A stretch of 64,000 nt of DNA from Panax quinquefolius (Eukaryota; Streptophyta; Magnoliopsida; Apiales; Araliaceae): contig CM035163.1 of NCBI GenBank assembly GCA_020205615.1, positions 53,789,899 to 53,853,898 on the forward strand. Reading direction: 5' to 3'. The position numbers and the translations under genes were made by a program. This document shows positions 21,442-33,385 of the stretch, piece after piece (position 1 is the first letter of the stretch; every line of letters starts with the position of its first letter). The notes beneath the pieces were generated by a model that saw only the letters and a list, made by a program, of their open reading frames with translations, searched no databases and had not been told where the DNA came from.

Positions 21442-23161
21442 GAAAGCAGGGATAGAGATGGGACAGATACAAATAGTGAACGAATTTCCAGATGTATTTC
21501 TGGAGGAATTTCCAGGACTGTTGCCGGATCGGGAGGTCGAATTCGTTATAGATTTAGTACCGGGAATGACACCGATTTCGAAAGCCCCTTACAAAATGGC
21601 ACAGACAGAAATGAAGAAACCGATGGTACAGTTGCAGGAGTTATTAGATAGGAAGTATATTCAACTGAGTGTGTCTCCTTGGGGAGCACCGGTTTTATTT
21701 GTGAAAAAAGAAGGACGGTTTGATGATACTATGTATCGACTATCGAGAGTTGAACAAGGTGACGATTAAGAACAAGTACCCATTACTTAGGATAGATGAT
21801 CTGTTCGATCAGTTGAAAGGAGCAAAATATTTTTCCAAGATCGACTTGAGGACAGGATATCACCAGTTAAAGGTGAGGAAGGAGGATGTACCTAAGACAG
21901 CGTTCAGGACTCGTTACGGTCACTACGAGTTCCTGATGATGTCGTTTGGGTTAACAATGCGCCAACAACGTTTATTTACATGATGAATCGGGTATTTAAG
22001 AAATACTTAGATAAATTCGTAGTTGTGTTCATAGATGATATCCTGATCTATTCCAAGACTCAGGAAGATTATGCTGAACACTTAAGGTTAGTGTTGGGGG
22101 CATTGAGGAAGGATAAGTTGTACGCAAAATTCTCGAAGTGTGAGTTCTAGTTGGAGAAAGTTCAATTTCTGGGTCATGTGATCGACAAGGACGGAATCTC
22201 CATGGATCCAGCGAAGGTGGAAGCGGTACAGAATTGGGAACAACCAAAGTCACCGACCGTAGTAAGAAGTTTTTTAGGACTAGAAGGCTATTACAGACGG
22301 TTTATCCAAGATTTTTCAAAGATAGCGGGAATATTGACGAATTTAATGAAGAAGTCGATAAAAATTGTCTGGACGGAGAAGTGTGAATAGAGTTTTAAGG
22401 AACTTAAGAAAAGACTGAGTGAAGCACCAGTGTTGTCTTTACCTGACGATACAGGTAACTTCGTGATTTTCAGTGATGCGTCACATATAGGACTTGGCTA
22501 TGTGATTATGCAACATGGTAAAGTTATTGTGTACGCATCGCGTCAATTGAAGGATTACAAGAAGGGATATCCTACCCATGACCTGGAATTGGCAGTGGTA
22601 GTATTTGCCCCTAAAGAAATGGAGGCACTATTTATATGGTGTAAGATATGAAATATATACGGACCATAAAAGTCTGAAGTATATCTTCACGCAGAAGGAG
22701 TTGAATATGAGACATAGAAGATGGTTGGAGCTTATAAAGGATTACGATTGCGACATCTTATATCATCCGAGAAAAGCTAACGTGGTAGCAGATGCGCTAA
22801 GTAGAAAAGGCAGTGATAGGTTGGCAATGCTAACAGCTCAAGAGGAGTTAATTAAGGAGATGGCTAGATTGGAACTCGAGATAAAAAGTTTGAGGGAGCC
22901 AGAGGGGAAATTATTCACAATGGAGGCTCATCGGACTCTATTGGACAAAATAAAGGAAGCACAAGGCAGCGATGAGGAATGCGAGAAGGTGAGGAAAAGA
23001 ATTTCAGATGGAGAAGAGCTTAAATTCAGTATGGGTGGTGATGGACTATTAAGATTTGAGAAGAGAATTTGAGTACCAGTGATGTCTGAATTAAAGGAAG
23101 AAATCTTGCAAGAAGCTCATAGCTCAAGTTACTCAATCCACCCGAGAAGCATAAAGATGTA
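21442..23161 (+). pseudogene. pol: Reverse transcriptase and RNase H of B1
   Basis: RT opens with [22 protein letters not shown] (21480), then [18 protein letters not shown], a one-base shift near 21715, [36 protein letters not shown] and a second shift at about 21955 (FGLT then MRQQ). [10 protein letters not shown] (about 22030) holds the catalytic Asp pair. A TAG at 22148 replaces Trp, and a TAG at 22387 replaces Glu. RNase H has [21 protein letters not shown] and [15 protein letters not shown], with a frame change near 22615. The linker continues to HPRSIKMYQ, where A3 interrupts at 23167. Confidence 0.9.
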
Positions 23162-23166
23162 TCAGG

Positions 23167-23918
23167 TGTAAGACCCCAATTTTTTTTAATAAAGTTGATT
23201 TTTCTATAAATATCATTTTTAAATATTATGGAATGAATATGATATAATGTTATAGTTGTGGGTAATATTTATAAATTTTGCAAAGTACGTAAGTTGTTAT
23301 ATAATATTCGATTGGTCGGGAAATATTCGTTTTAACAGGGAATATTTGTACGATGGCACAATCATTGGTGGACCCCACAACAAAATTATTGTCGGATTGA
23401 GAAAACAACAAAAATATTTTATGAAAATAACGACGAAAGTTTTACCGTTAACTGCTGAAACACCTTGTTAAAAGTACAGAATACGCTGGGGTCGCATAAG
23501 TAGCACACAGTATTGATTATTGATGCTTACGTGAGAAGTCACTTAGTTTTGTTCAATTATTGCTTCAATAATTGTTACATAGTATCTCACGTTATTTGAT
23601 TCAATTATTGTCGATATTTTATATATTATTAAATCAATAATTGAGACGACGAAGTTATTAATATTATTATTTACAATATTAACGATGTCTAGAAGTTCTG
23701 TCAAGGAGAGGTTTGGTCACCTAATTGCGCGCCAATAGGGAGAAATCCTTATTGGAAAGTCCCCTCTTTCTTGGGAACGACCTGATCGATTAATATTGTG
23801 AATTATAATAATGATGATAAATGTTGTTAAAAATATTGAGGTGTTTTTTTATGAAGTATTTGTTGTATTTTGGACCCCCATTTACCCATTTTTCAAAATA
23901 ATCCAAGGAAGTTATAAA

Positions 23919-23967
<49 letters not shown>

Positions 23968-25861
23968 GTGGGTGAATGGTGGTGGTCTTGGTGGATTTTG
24001 GCAGGATGTATTAATTTTTTTCAAAGACTTGGACTTAGTGGTCAAACTTTTCAAACAAAGCATTATGTTGATAACCTGTGAATTAGGATACTTCCTAATT
24101 GGCTAAAGCTACAAATGGGCATGTGTTAGTTTTTCTCATTGGCCAGCACTTTGAAAAGAAAATATTGATATGTTGAAACCGTGAACTTCGTCTGAATAAT
24201 TACTGTTGCATCCGTGATTTTTGCAAATAGTATCCTTTCCATTCTCCTATAAATAGGATGCTTAGTTAGAATTGAAATCACACCAGAAATTCAGAGAATT
24301 CTTCTTCTATAATCTTGAGCGTATTTCTTTAGAGTTTTAAGAAGTTTTGAGCGTAGTGCAAGTTTTCTTCAAGAATATCCTCGCCCTACCAGTCGGAATA
24401 CTATTCTTTTACGATAAGGGATATTATTTGTTGTATTCGTAAGGGGTATTATTTATTTCGTATTCATGAAGAGAACTTCTGTTATTCCATTCTTTATTAT
24501 TATGTTGGAATAACCTGTCTATGTGAAGTACCGCATACATGGTGAAATTCTTCAGTTATTCAATTCTTTATTATTCTGTTGGTACATCCCGCTTGCCGGT
24601 GCTTACGCACGAAATTCGGTTCTTCATTATTTATTATTCGTTGGAACATCCCGCATGGTCATTCCATAATTTTGCCTCGACCGTTCCGCTATGTATTATT
24701 ATTCTATCGAATATCCTCGTCTGCATGCGATTACGCACGACTTGGTTCCGTTATTAATTATTCAATTGAATAACTCATCTGTAAGGCTTCTCGCAATTCT
24801 AGTGATTTCTTTTGTTATTCCATTCTTTATTATACTCAAATTGGTTAAAGTTTTGGCTTTTATACTCCATGAAATTAGTGGAATATCCTCGATATTTGTG
24901 CTTCATCCAAAGATCTTTTCATGGAAATATTCTTCTAAGCATTCGTTAGTTTTACCCCACATAGCAAAGATCATGTCGACAATTTGGACGTTATCGTTCC
25001 CGGAAAAATAATTCTTGAACTTGTTTTATCAATTTTATATCATTGTCATCATCCTCATGTTTATATTATGTTGAAAGTCATCTATGGCCTATAGTGCATA
25101 GATGGACTTGGTATGATTATGACCAGGATTATTCTAAGATAATCACGCGACCGTAATGTTACAAATGATGTGGTAAAAGTCATCATTGGCCCGTAGTGCA
25201 TTGATGGATAGTTGTTGGCATGATCATGACCATTGATGAATACACGAATATCCTTGGCCCGTAATGCATGGATAATTTGTGGTCGTGATACTAATGAATA
25301 TCCTCGTCAGAAGTGCATGGATGATGTGGATTATTTATTGTCGAGTCTCAAATGATAAAAGTGATGAAAACCCTTTTTAAATCACAAAAGATAGTAGATT
25401 TTATTCTCTACTTGATTCTTTTAATGGATTGCTTGTTCCGCTGCAGTTAAACTTGATGTTTTTTATATTTTATCAATTTAACACTGTTGAAAGCTAACGA
25501 TAATTTATTCTGCATTATCTTAGTCATAATATTTCTTACTGGGCTAGTTGAGCTCACCCTTTCTTTCGCTGTTTTCTTCAGGAAATGAGAACGTAGCCGG
25601 GACTAGTCGGGGAATGGAGTGATGGTCCAGATGATAGTATTAGTAGTCCTCACTATTTTGTTAAATAGTGTGACAATAATTGTAATGAGGACTCCATTGA
25701 GTGTGGATATTGTTTAGATGACAATATTCGTATTAAAAACTCTCAGTTTATGTTTTGTCGTATTTTACACGACAGTTGTATTATTAAGTTGTATTTGAAT
25801 TCAGTACCTTGTTTCTGACGACCCAAGATGGGTGATGTGTACCTATTTTGGGGGCGTCACA
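23167..25861 (+). repeat. 5' LTR of A3 (2695 bp)
   Basis: TGTAAGACCCC...GGGGGCGTCACA. Upstream of TATA (24248) the U3 differs from A1/A2: it has a (TA)n run (23920-23960) and a GT-rich stretch (GTGGGTGAATGGTGG, about 23968) in place of the AT-rich ATAAAATA repeats. Hairpin repeats 24480-24840; GTAGTGCA-type repeats about 25085-25320. Confidence 0.94.
23920..23960. repeat. (AT)n microsatellite in A3 5' LTR
   Basis: About 20 AT dinucleotides. The same position in the 3' LTR has a longer run, 31446-31492. Confidence 0.95.
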
Positions 25862-25880
25862 GTTGGTATCAAAGCTTAGG
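25862..25880 (+). other. Primer-binding site of A3
   Basis: GTTGGTATCAAAGCTTAGG directly after the LTR end; complementary to plant initiator tRNA-Met. Identical in A2. Confidence 0.88.
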
Positions 25881-26027
25881 GATATGATCCCTGGCTTGGA
25901 TGTGAGACAAGAACTAGGAGGGGAGAGACGGGGAATTCCTTCTCTAGTATGACCTACCTAAGTTTATTTGGTATAGGGATAATATGTTGCATGTCAATTA
26001 ACCCTTGTTTTGTGGCAGTATTTGAAA

Positions 26028-27180
26028 ATGACATCCGAGAATGTTGAGAATAGCAATGGAGCACAGGAGATCGTTGAGTCTCCACAGATTAATAATCAGG
26101 ATAATGTGCATCATGAAGGCGACAATCCTCATGCAAACGACAATACTGACCAAATGATAAACGATGGAATGTTTAGAGACTTTATGCATTTTATGCAACA
26201 TCAAAGAGAGCGGCTCCCATCCAAAATGCGTGGAAACATCGGCAACTCTTGACGGCCACCGCTAAATGCTTTCAAGGAGCTGGGACCACCGGAGTTTTTT
26301 AGAGAGCCAAAACCACTTAAGGCGAAAATGTGGATAAAGCAGATCAACAAGATATTTGATGTCTTGGGATGCTCCAAGGAGCAAAAGGTTCCCTTTGCCA
26401 CCTTCATATGTTATGAAAGCGAGGCAGACATCGGTGGGAATCAGAAGCGTACTCAACTCGCCGACCAAGATGTCTTGGGAGAAGTTCCAAGAACTATTCA
26501 ACGACAAGTACTTTCCCGAAAGTATTCGCATACATGAAAGAGGTAGAGTTCATCAAGTCGAGCAAAACAACACGACCGTGTCACAAAGACGAAGCCAAGT
26601 TTGCCGAAGTTGTCCCCAATTTTCGTCCCATTTGGTTGATAACGAGGAGAGAATGACACTAATGTTTCTAAGAGGTTTGAAACCCGAGATACGCCAATAT
26701 CTTATCTCTCATAAACTATGTTTGTATTCGATGTTGTTAATAGGCTCAGCTTATTGGAGCGCGATAATGAGTCAACCCAACCAAAAGAGAGCAAATTTTA
26801 CAAAATGATAATACCAAAGGAATAATAGTCATCAAGTAGTGACAATAAGCATGGAGGAATCAACATGCCGTAAATGGTAACCACTTGGTGGTAATCATGG
26901 CCAAAAATAATAAGAATGGACATTTCAAGAAGAGGAGATTCAACAATGATGGAAAGACGCCAACATCAACACGCTGTCGTTAAGGAAGGAGAACGACCAC
27001 CTATCATATGCTTCAAATGCGAGGGGAGGGGGGGACATATCATCCAAACCGGGTGATGCCATCCAAAGCGTGTTATAATTGTGGAAGGAAGGTCACCTAG
27101 CCCAATTTTGTCGCTCACCAAAGACAAGTTCAATCGATAGAGGCACCAAAGGTCATCCCCTAGAAAATTCAAAGCCAGTA
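26028..27180 (+). pseudogene. gag: Gag of A3
   Basis: Starts MTSENVENSNGAQE at 26028. N-terminal acidic, Asn-rich region followed by FMHFMQHQ, a TGA near 26250, then GPPEFFREPKPLKAKMWIKQI, a frameshift, and later MFLRGLKPEIRQYLISHKLC in another frame (to 26808). The linker and knuckles (about 26810-27130) are fragmentary: CFKCEGRGGHI retains the first half of a knuckle, and the second reads YNCGRKVT. It matches A1 and A2 throughout and is non-functional as read. Confidence 0.85.
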
Positions 27181-27203
27181 GTGCAAGGAAGAGAGCATTT
27201 TTA

Positions 27204-27620
27204 GTGACCTCCCAGAAAGCAAGGAACCCGAATGAGGTCATCACGGGTAAGCTTATCATAAACTCTAGCGAAGTCTATACCTTATTTGATACTGGTTCTA
27301 CCGATTCTTTTATTTCTCCTACTTGCGCTCAACATTTAAATTTAACTCCGGAGAAATTAGACTTTGACTTATTTGTTGAAACTCCGTTGGGAGAAACCTT
27401 CATTACATCCACTGTTTATAAGTCTTGTTTGGTTCAAATCGGTACTCTCACATTACCTGTCGATCTTATTTCACTAAAAATACTTGCATTTGACGTAATT
27501 CAAGGGATTGATTGGTTAACTACCCATCATGCAAAAATTGATTGTTTTCGCAAGGTTGTTAGCTTTCATATTCCTAGCCAACCTATTATGCGAATCCAAG
27601 CAACCAAACCATTAAAATAA
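27204..27620 (+). pseudogene. pro: Aspartic protease of A3, intact domain
   Basis: Open for 138 codons. ITGKLIINSSEVYTLFDTGS carries the catalytic Asp (codon 27288), followed by DSFISPTCAQHLNLTPEKLD, FVETPLGETFITS, and FDVIQGIDWLTTHHAKIDC. The usual ILG of retropepsins is IQG here (Leu to Gln), seen as ILG in A2 and A4. It is flanked by broken gag and by a stop (27618) before RT, so it would normally be part of a longer polyprotein. Best-kept protease of family A in this window. Confidence 0.88.
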
Positions 27621-27639
27621 ATCACTGTCATCTCAAGCC

Positions 27640-29110
27640 ATAAAGCTATTCATTTATTAAAAAATGGATGTCAAGCTTTCTTAGCTCATATCACAAATCT
27701 AAACAAAAATACTTCAGTTTTAAATGATATTTCTATTGTTAATAAATTTCCTGACGTATTCCCTGAAGAACTTCCTGGCCTAACCCCAGAGCGTGAAGTT
27801 GAATTTTGTATCGACCTTGAACCTGGTACAAAACCCATTTCCAAAGCCCCATATCGAATGGTTCCTATTGAACTTCAGGAGTTAAAGACCCAACTGCAGG
27901 AATTTTTAGACATCGGTTTCATTCGGCCCCAAGACGCCTCCTCGGGGTGCTCCTTTTCTATTCGTGAAGAAGAAAGATGGGAGTATGCGACTTTGTATTG
28001 ATTATCGGGAGTTGAACAATGTTACTATCAAAAATAGATATCCATTGCCTCGCATTGATGACCTGTTTGGCCAGTTGCAAGGTGCCAAATTCTTTTCAAA
28101 GATTGATCTTCGTTCCAGATATCACTAATTGAAGATTAGAACCGATGACATTCCAAAGACGGCTTTCAAAACTCGGTACGGGCATTATGAATCCCTAGTC
28201 ATGTCTTTTGTATTGACTAATGCTCCTGCTGCCTTCATGGATATGATGAACCGAGTATTCAAGGAATATTTGGATCACTTTGTGGTCGTCTTTATTGATG
28301 ACATCCTCATATATTCCAAAAGCTGTGAAGATCATGAGCAACACTTAAGGCTGATACTCCAAAAGCTTCGTGAAAACAAGCTTTATGCCAAGTTGAAGAA
28401 ATGGGAGTTCTGGCTTGAGAAAATAGCATTCCTTGGGCACGTAGTATCTAGTCATGGAATATTTGTTGACCCAACAAAGATTGAAGCAATTCAAAGCTGG
28501 GAGCAACCTAAATCAGTGACCGAAGTACGTAGCTTTCTCAGTTTAGCTGGTTATTATCTGAGATTCGTGGAAGGATTTTCTCGAATCACTACTCCACTAA
28601 CTCAGCTGACTCGAAAACATACAAAATTTGGTTGGAGCGAGGAATGTGAGAAGAGTTTTCAAGAACTCAAGAGGAGACTCATTTCAAAGACTGCTCGACA
28701 ATACCATCATCCGGAGGGATTTGTCATCTACAGTGATGCTTCAGGCAAAGGGTTAGGATGTGTTCTCATGCAATATGAGAAAGTCATAGCCTATGCCTCT
28801 CGACAACTCAAAGAATATGAGAGGAATTATCATACTCATGATCTAGAGTTGACAGCTGTCGTCTTCACGCTTAAAATTTGGAGGCATTACTTGTATGGGG
28901 AGAAAGTGGAGACCTTTACGGATCATAAAAGCCTCAAATATTTCTTCACTCAAAAGGAACTCAACATGCGACAATGACGTTGGCTTGAACTGTTGAAAGA
29001 TTATGATCATACCATCCAATACCATCCTAGAAAAGTGAACGTGGTAGGACGATCGAGTAGTAAGATCATATGCGGCACGAAAAGCGATATTGTCAACGTA
29101 AAGGCCCATT
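27640..29110 (+). pseudogene. pol: Reverse transcriptase and RNase H of A3
   Basis: RT begins NKFPDVFPEELPGLTPEREV (about 27740) and IDLEPGTKPISKAPYRM. A frameshift near 27945 and stops to 28128 disrupt the fingers. A 282-codon open stretch (28129-28977) then holds [30 protein letters not shown] (catalytic Asp pair 28297-28302), [14 protein letters not shown], then RNase H with [22 protein letters not shown] and [24 protein letters not shown] replaces the usual [11 protein letters not shown] at 28975 cuts RNase H; its end (VVG..SS.KIIC) is degraded. Confidence 0.9.
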
Positions 29111-30665
29111 TTGTGTAACTTGCAAAGGATGGAGATAGAGTTAAAGACTCCAGGGACCCATATGATGATGGCAAATATACGAGTAGAACTGACTTTAATC
29201 GTTAAAGTTAAAGCTGCTCAAACTACAGACCTGGAGCTGATGCGTATGAGGAAGAAAGTACAAGAAGGTGTTATGCAAGAAGCAAGAATCGATGAAGAAG
29301 GAATATTTCGAGTCAACTCCAGACTTTGTTTCCTAACAACCTTGATTTAAAGTATAAAATCATGATGGAGGCGCACAACACACCATTTGCAATCCATCCT
29401 AGGAGTACCAAAATGTATCATGATCTTCGGCATATATTTTGGTGGAGCAATATGAAGAGAGAGATATCGTTGTTTATCTCAAGGTGTTTAACTTATCAGC
29501 GAGTCAATGCAGAGCATCAAGTACCAAAAGGTCCATTGCGACCACTTAAAATTCTAGAATGGAAGTGGGAACACAGGAACACATTACCATGGATTTCGTT
29601 ACTGGTCTTCTTAAGGTTTCTCAAGGTATAAATGTAATTTGGGTCATTGTTGATAGATTGACCAAGTCTGCTCATTTCTTACCAATATGAGAAACTTATA
29701 CACTTGAACGTCTTGCTCGTATGTACATAAACGAGGTTGTAAGATTGCATGGTATGCCAGTATCCATAGTTTCTGATCAAGACCCAAGATTCAATTTAAG
29801 ATTTTGGGTTAGTTTGCAAAAAGCTATGGGCACGGATTTATGATTTAGTTCGGCATATCATCCTCGAATGCATGCATAATCGAGAGGACTATTCAAACTC
29901 TTTAAGATTTATTAAGACTCGTTGTCCTTGACTTCAAGGGAAGTTGGGACAAGTTCTTACCATTGGTGGAGTTTTCCTACAACAACAATTATCAAGCAAG
30001 TATTGGCATGGCTCAATTCAAGGCGTTGTATAGAAGAAAGTGTCGTTCTCCAGTATGCTAGGATGAGGTGGGTGAAGCAACGTTGTTGGGACCGGAGTTA
30101 GTACGTATGACTACGAAAAAGATTCAAACGATCTGGTAACGTTTAAAAACCTCACAAGATCGACAAAAGAGTTATGCTGATCTTCATCGAAAGGATGTCG
30201 AATTCGATATTGGATATCATGTGTTGTTACGTGTTGCTCCATAGAAAGGAGTTATGAGATTTGGAAAGAGAGGAAAGCTCAATCCTCGATTCATTGGCCC
30301 ATTTTTAATCCTTGATCGAGTAGAAACTGTGGCGTATAGACTCGCTTTACCGCCAAGTATGTCTTGTGTTCATAATGTTTTTCATATATCCATGTTACGT
30401 AAATATGTGGAAGACCCGAACCACATTATTGAGCTAGAACCGAACGAAATAGCGAAAGATTTAATGTATGAAGAGGTTCCTGTTCAAATCATGGATAAGA
30501 AGGAACATATTCTACGCTCCAAGGTTATACCTTAAGTTAAACTTTTGTGGAGAAACCACGATGTTGAGGAAATGACCTGGGAGTTAGAATCTGAAATGAA
30601 ATCAAGATATCGTTACCTCTTCGACATACCAGGTATGTACCCTAATTTCGAGGGCAAAATTTCAT
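29111..30665 (+). pseudogene. pol: Integrase and chromodomain of A3
   Basis: Zinc-binding region 29368-29520: HNTPFAIHPRSTKMYHDLR, then CLTYQRVNAEHQ, where the final Cys of the HHCC motif has become Tyr. The catalytic core is split: [12 protein letters not shown] (first Asp, about 29650), a stop, VSDQDPRF (second Asp), then a region where the Glu-bearing motif is not readable. The C-terminal part resumes at 30254 with RFGKRGKLNPRFIGPFLILD, VHNVFHISMLRKYV, and chromodomain [22 protein letters not shown], a TAA at 30533, then WRNHDVEEMTWELESEMKSRY. Chromodomains bind modified histone tails and guide integration. Confidence 0.88.
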
Positions 30666-30678
30666 AAGAAGGGAAGGT

Positions 30679-31441
30679 TGCAAGACCCCAATTTTTTTTA
30701 ATAAAGATGATTTTTCTATAAATATCATTTTTAAATATTATGGAATGAATTTGATATAATGTTATAGTTGTGGGTAATATTTATAAATTTTTCAAAGTAC
30801 GCAAGTTGTTATATAATATTTGATTGGTCGGGGAATATTCGTTTTAACAGGGAATATTCATACGACTAAGACAAACATCGGTGGACCCCACACAACGGAA
30901 TTATTATTTGATTTGAGAAAATGACAAAATATTTTATGAAAATAACTATGAATTTTTATCGTTAACTGTTGAATCACCCTGCAGTGTTAAAAGTACAGAA
31001 TACGCGTGGTCGCATAGTAGAGCACACGGTATTGATTATTGATGCTTACGTGAGAAATCACTCGCTTTTGTTCAATTATTGCTTCAAAGAATTGTTGCAT
31101 AGTATCTCACGTTATTTGATTCAATTATTGTCGATATTTTATATATTATTAAATCAATAATTGAGACGACAAAAGTTATTAATATTATTATTTGCAATAT
31201 TAACGATGTCTAGAAGTTCGCTAAGGAGAGGTTTGGTCACCTAATCATGCGCCAATAGGAGAGAAATCCTTATTGAAAGCCCCTCTTTCCGGAATGACCA
31301 ATGTCGATTAATATTGTGAATTATAATAATGATGATAAATGTTGTTAAAAATATTGAGGTGTTTTTTATGAAGTATTTGTTGTATTTTTTTGGACCCCCA
31401 TTTACCCATTTTTCAAAATAATAGAAAGGAAGTTATAAAGG

Positions 31442-31496
<55 letters not shown>

Positions 31497-33380
31497 GGTG
31501 GGTGAATGGTGGTGGTCTTGGTGGATTTTGGCAGGATGCATTAATTTTTTTCAAAGACTTGGACTTAGTGGCCAAACTTTTCAAACAAAGCATTATGTTG
31601 ATAACCTGTGAATTATGATACTTCTTAATTGGCTAAAGCTACAAATGGGCATGTGTTAGTTTTTCTCATTGGCCAACACTTTGAAAAGAAAATATTGATA
31701 TATTGAAACCGTGAACTTCGTCCGAATAATTATTGTTGCATCTGTATCCTTTCCATTCTCCTATAAATAGGATGCTTAGTTAGAATTAAAATCACACTAG
31801 AAATTCAGAGAATTCTTCTTTTATAATCTTAAGCGTATTTCTTTAGAGTTTTAAGAAGTTTTGAGCATAGTACAAGTTTTCTTCAAGAATATCCTCGCCC
31901 TACCAGTTGGAATACTATTCTTTTACGGTAAGGGATATTATTTGTTGTATTCTTAAGGGGTATTATTTCTTTAGTATTCATGAAGAGAACTTCTGTTATT
32001 CCATTCTTTATTATTATGTTGGAATAACCTGTCTATGCGAAGTACCGCATACATGGTGAAATTCTTCTGTTATTCCATTCTTTATTATTCTCGTTGAACA
32101 TCCTCGCAAGCGCTGCGCAAGCATGACCGGGTTTCGTTATTTATTATTCTGCTGGAACATCCCGCTTGCATGCGAATTTTGCCTCGACCGGTTCTCATTA
32201 TTTATTATTCTCGCTTGAATATCCTCGTCTGCAAGCGCTTACGCACGACCGGTTCCGCTTATATATTATTCTCGTTGGAATAACTCGTCTGCGCGGCGGT
32301 CTATCGCATGCCCGTGATTTATTTTGTTATTCCATTCTTTATTATACTCAACTTGGTTAAAGTTTTGACTTTTATACTACATGATATTAGTGGAATATCC
32401 TCGATATTTCAAGTTTCATCCAAAGATCTTTTCATGGAAATATTCTTCTGAGCATTCTTGAGTTTTACCCCACAAAGCAGATCATGTTGACAATTTGGAC
32501 GTTATTGGTTCCTGGATAAATTAATTCTTGAACTTGTTTTATTGAATTCTTATATCATTGTCATCATCCTCATGTTTATATTATGTTGAAAGTCATCTAT
32601 GGCCTGTAGTGCATAGATGGACTTGGTATGATTATGACCAGTGATTATTCTTAAGATAATCACGACCGTAATGTTACAAATGATGTGGTAAAAGTCCTCA
32701 TTAACCCGTAATGCATTGATGGACAGCTTGTTGGCATGATCACGACCATTGATGAATACACGAATATCCTCGCCCATAGTGCATGGATAATTTGTGTTCG
32801 TGGTACTAATGAATATCCTTAGTCAGAAAAGTGTGGATGATGTAGATTATTTATTGTCGAGTCTCAAATGATAAAAGTGATGAAAAACCTTTTAAATCAT
32901 AAAAGATAGTAGATTTTATTCTCTACTTGACTCTTTTTAATGGATTGCTTGTTCCGCCGCAGCTAAACTTGATGTTTGTTATATTTTATCGCTTTAACAT
33001 CATCTGAAGGCTAACGATAATTTATTCTCGCATTATCTTAGTCATAATATTTCTTCTCGGGCTAGTTGAGCTCACCCTTTTTTTTCACCGTTCTCTTCAG
33101 AAATGAGAACGAGGCAGGGACTAGTCGAGGAACAGAGTGATTAGTCCGTATGATAGTATTAGTAGTCCTAACTATTCTGTTAAATAGTGTGACAATAATT
33201 GTAAGGAGGACTCCATTGAGTGTGGATATTGTCTAGATGACAATATTCGTATTAAAAACTCTCAGTTTATGTTTTGTCGTATTTTACACGACAGTTGGAT
33301 TATTAAGTTGTATTTGAATTCTGTACCATGTATTTGGCCACTCAAGATGGGTGATGTGTACCTATTTTGGGGGCGTCACA
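30679..33380 (+). repeat. 3' LTR of A3 (2702 bp)
   Basis: Starts TGCAAGACCCC after a purine tract AAGAAGGGAAGGT and ends GGGGGCGTCACA. Same modules as the 5' LTR: TATA at 31762-31769, hairpin array 31995-32345, GTAGTGCA-type repeats 32600-32830. Several CTG/CAG words intact in the 5' LTR are altered here. Confidence 0.94.
31446..31492. repeat. (AT)n microsatellite in A3 3' LTR
   Basis: Uninterrupted AT run of about 47 bp. It is longer than its counterpart in the 5' LTR. Confidence 0.95.
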
Positions 33381-33385
33381 TCAGG

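Larger units (their letters stand above)
23167..33380 (+). mobile_element. Family A element A3, full length, TSD TCAGG
   Basis: LTRs 23167-25861 and 30679-33380, internal 25862-30678 with gag, protease, RT, RNase H, integrase and chromodomain in order. Perfect 5-bp duplication TCAGG at 23162-23166 and 33381-33385. The split B1 sequence rejoins exactly as in B2 (39966-39975). It is a canonical insertion. The LTR pair is alike along its length but not identical, and the coding region has several stops and frameshifts. Confidence 0.95.

Noticed and set aside
25862..25880. tRNA-Met gene or fragment
   Set aside because: Only the complement of the tRNA 3' end is present, directly after the LTR; no cloverleaf. 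It is a primer-binding site.
27204..28977. Host gene coding for an aspartic protease or RT-like protein
   Set aside because: The open pieces are in order within an element bounded by LTRs and TSDs, with family copies nearby carrying the same domains.
30679..30700. A centromeric (CRM-type) assignment for these chromoviruses
   Set aside because: The chromodomain follows integrase in the classical arrangement and the LTR/primer features look like Tekay/Del. Nothing specific to CRM is visible, so no centromere claim is made.
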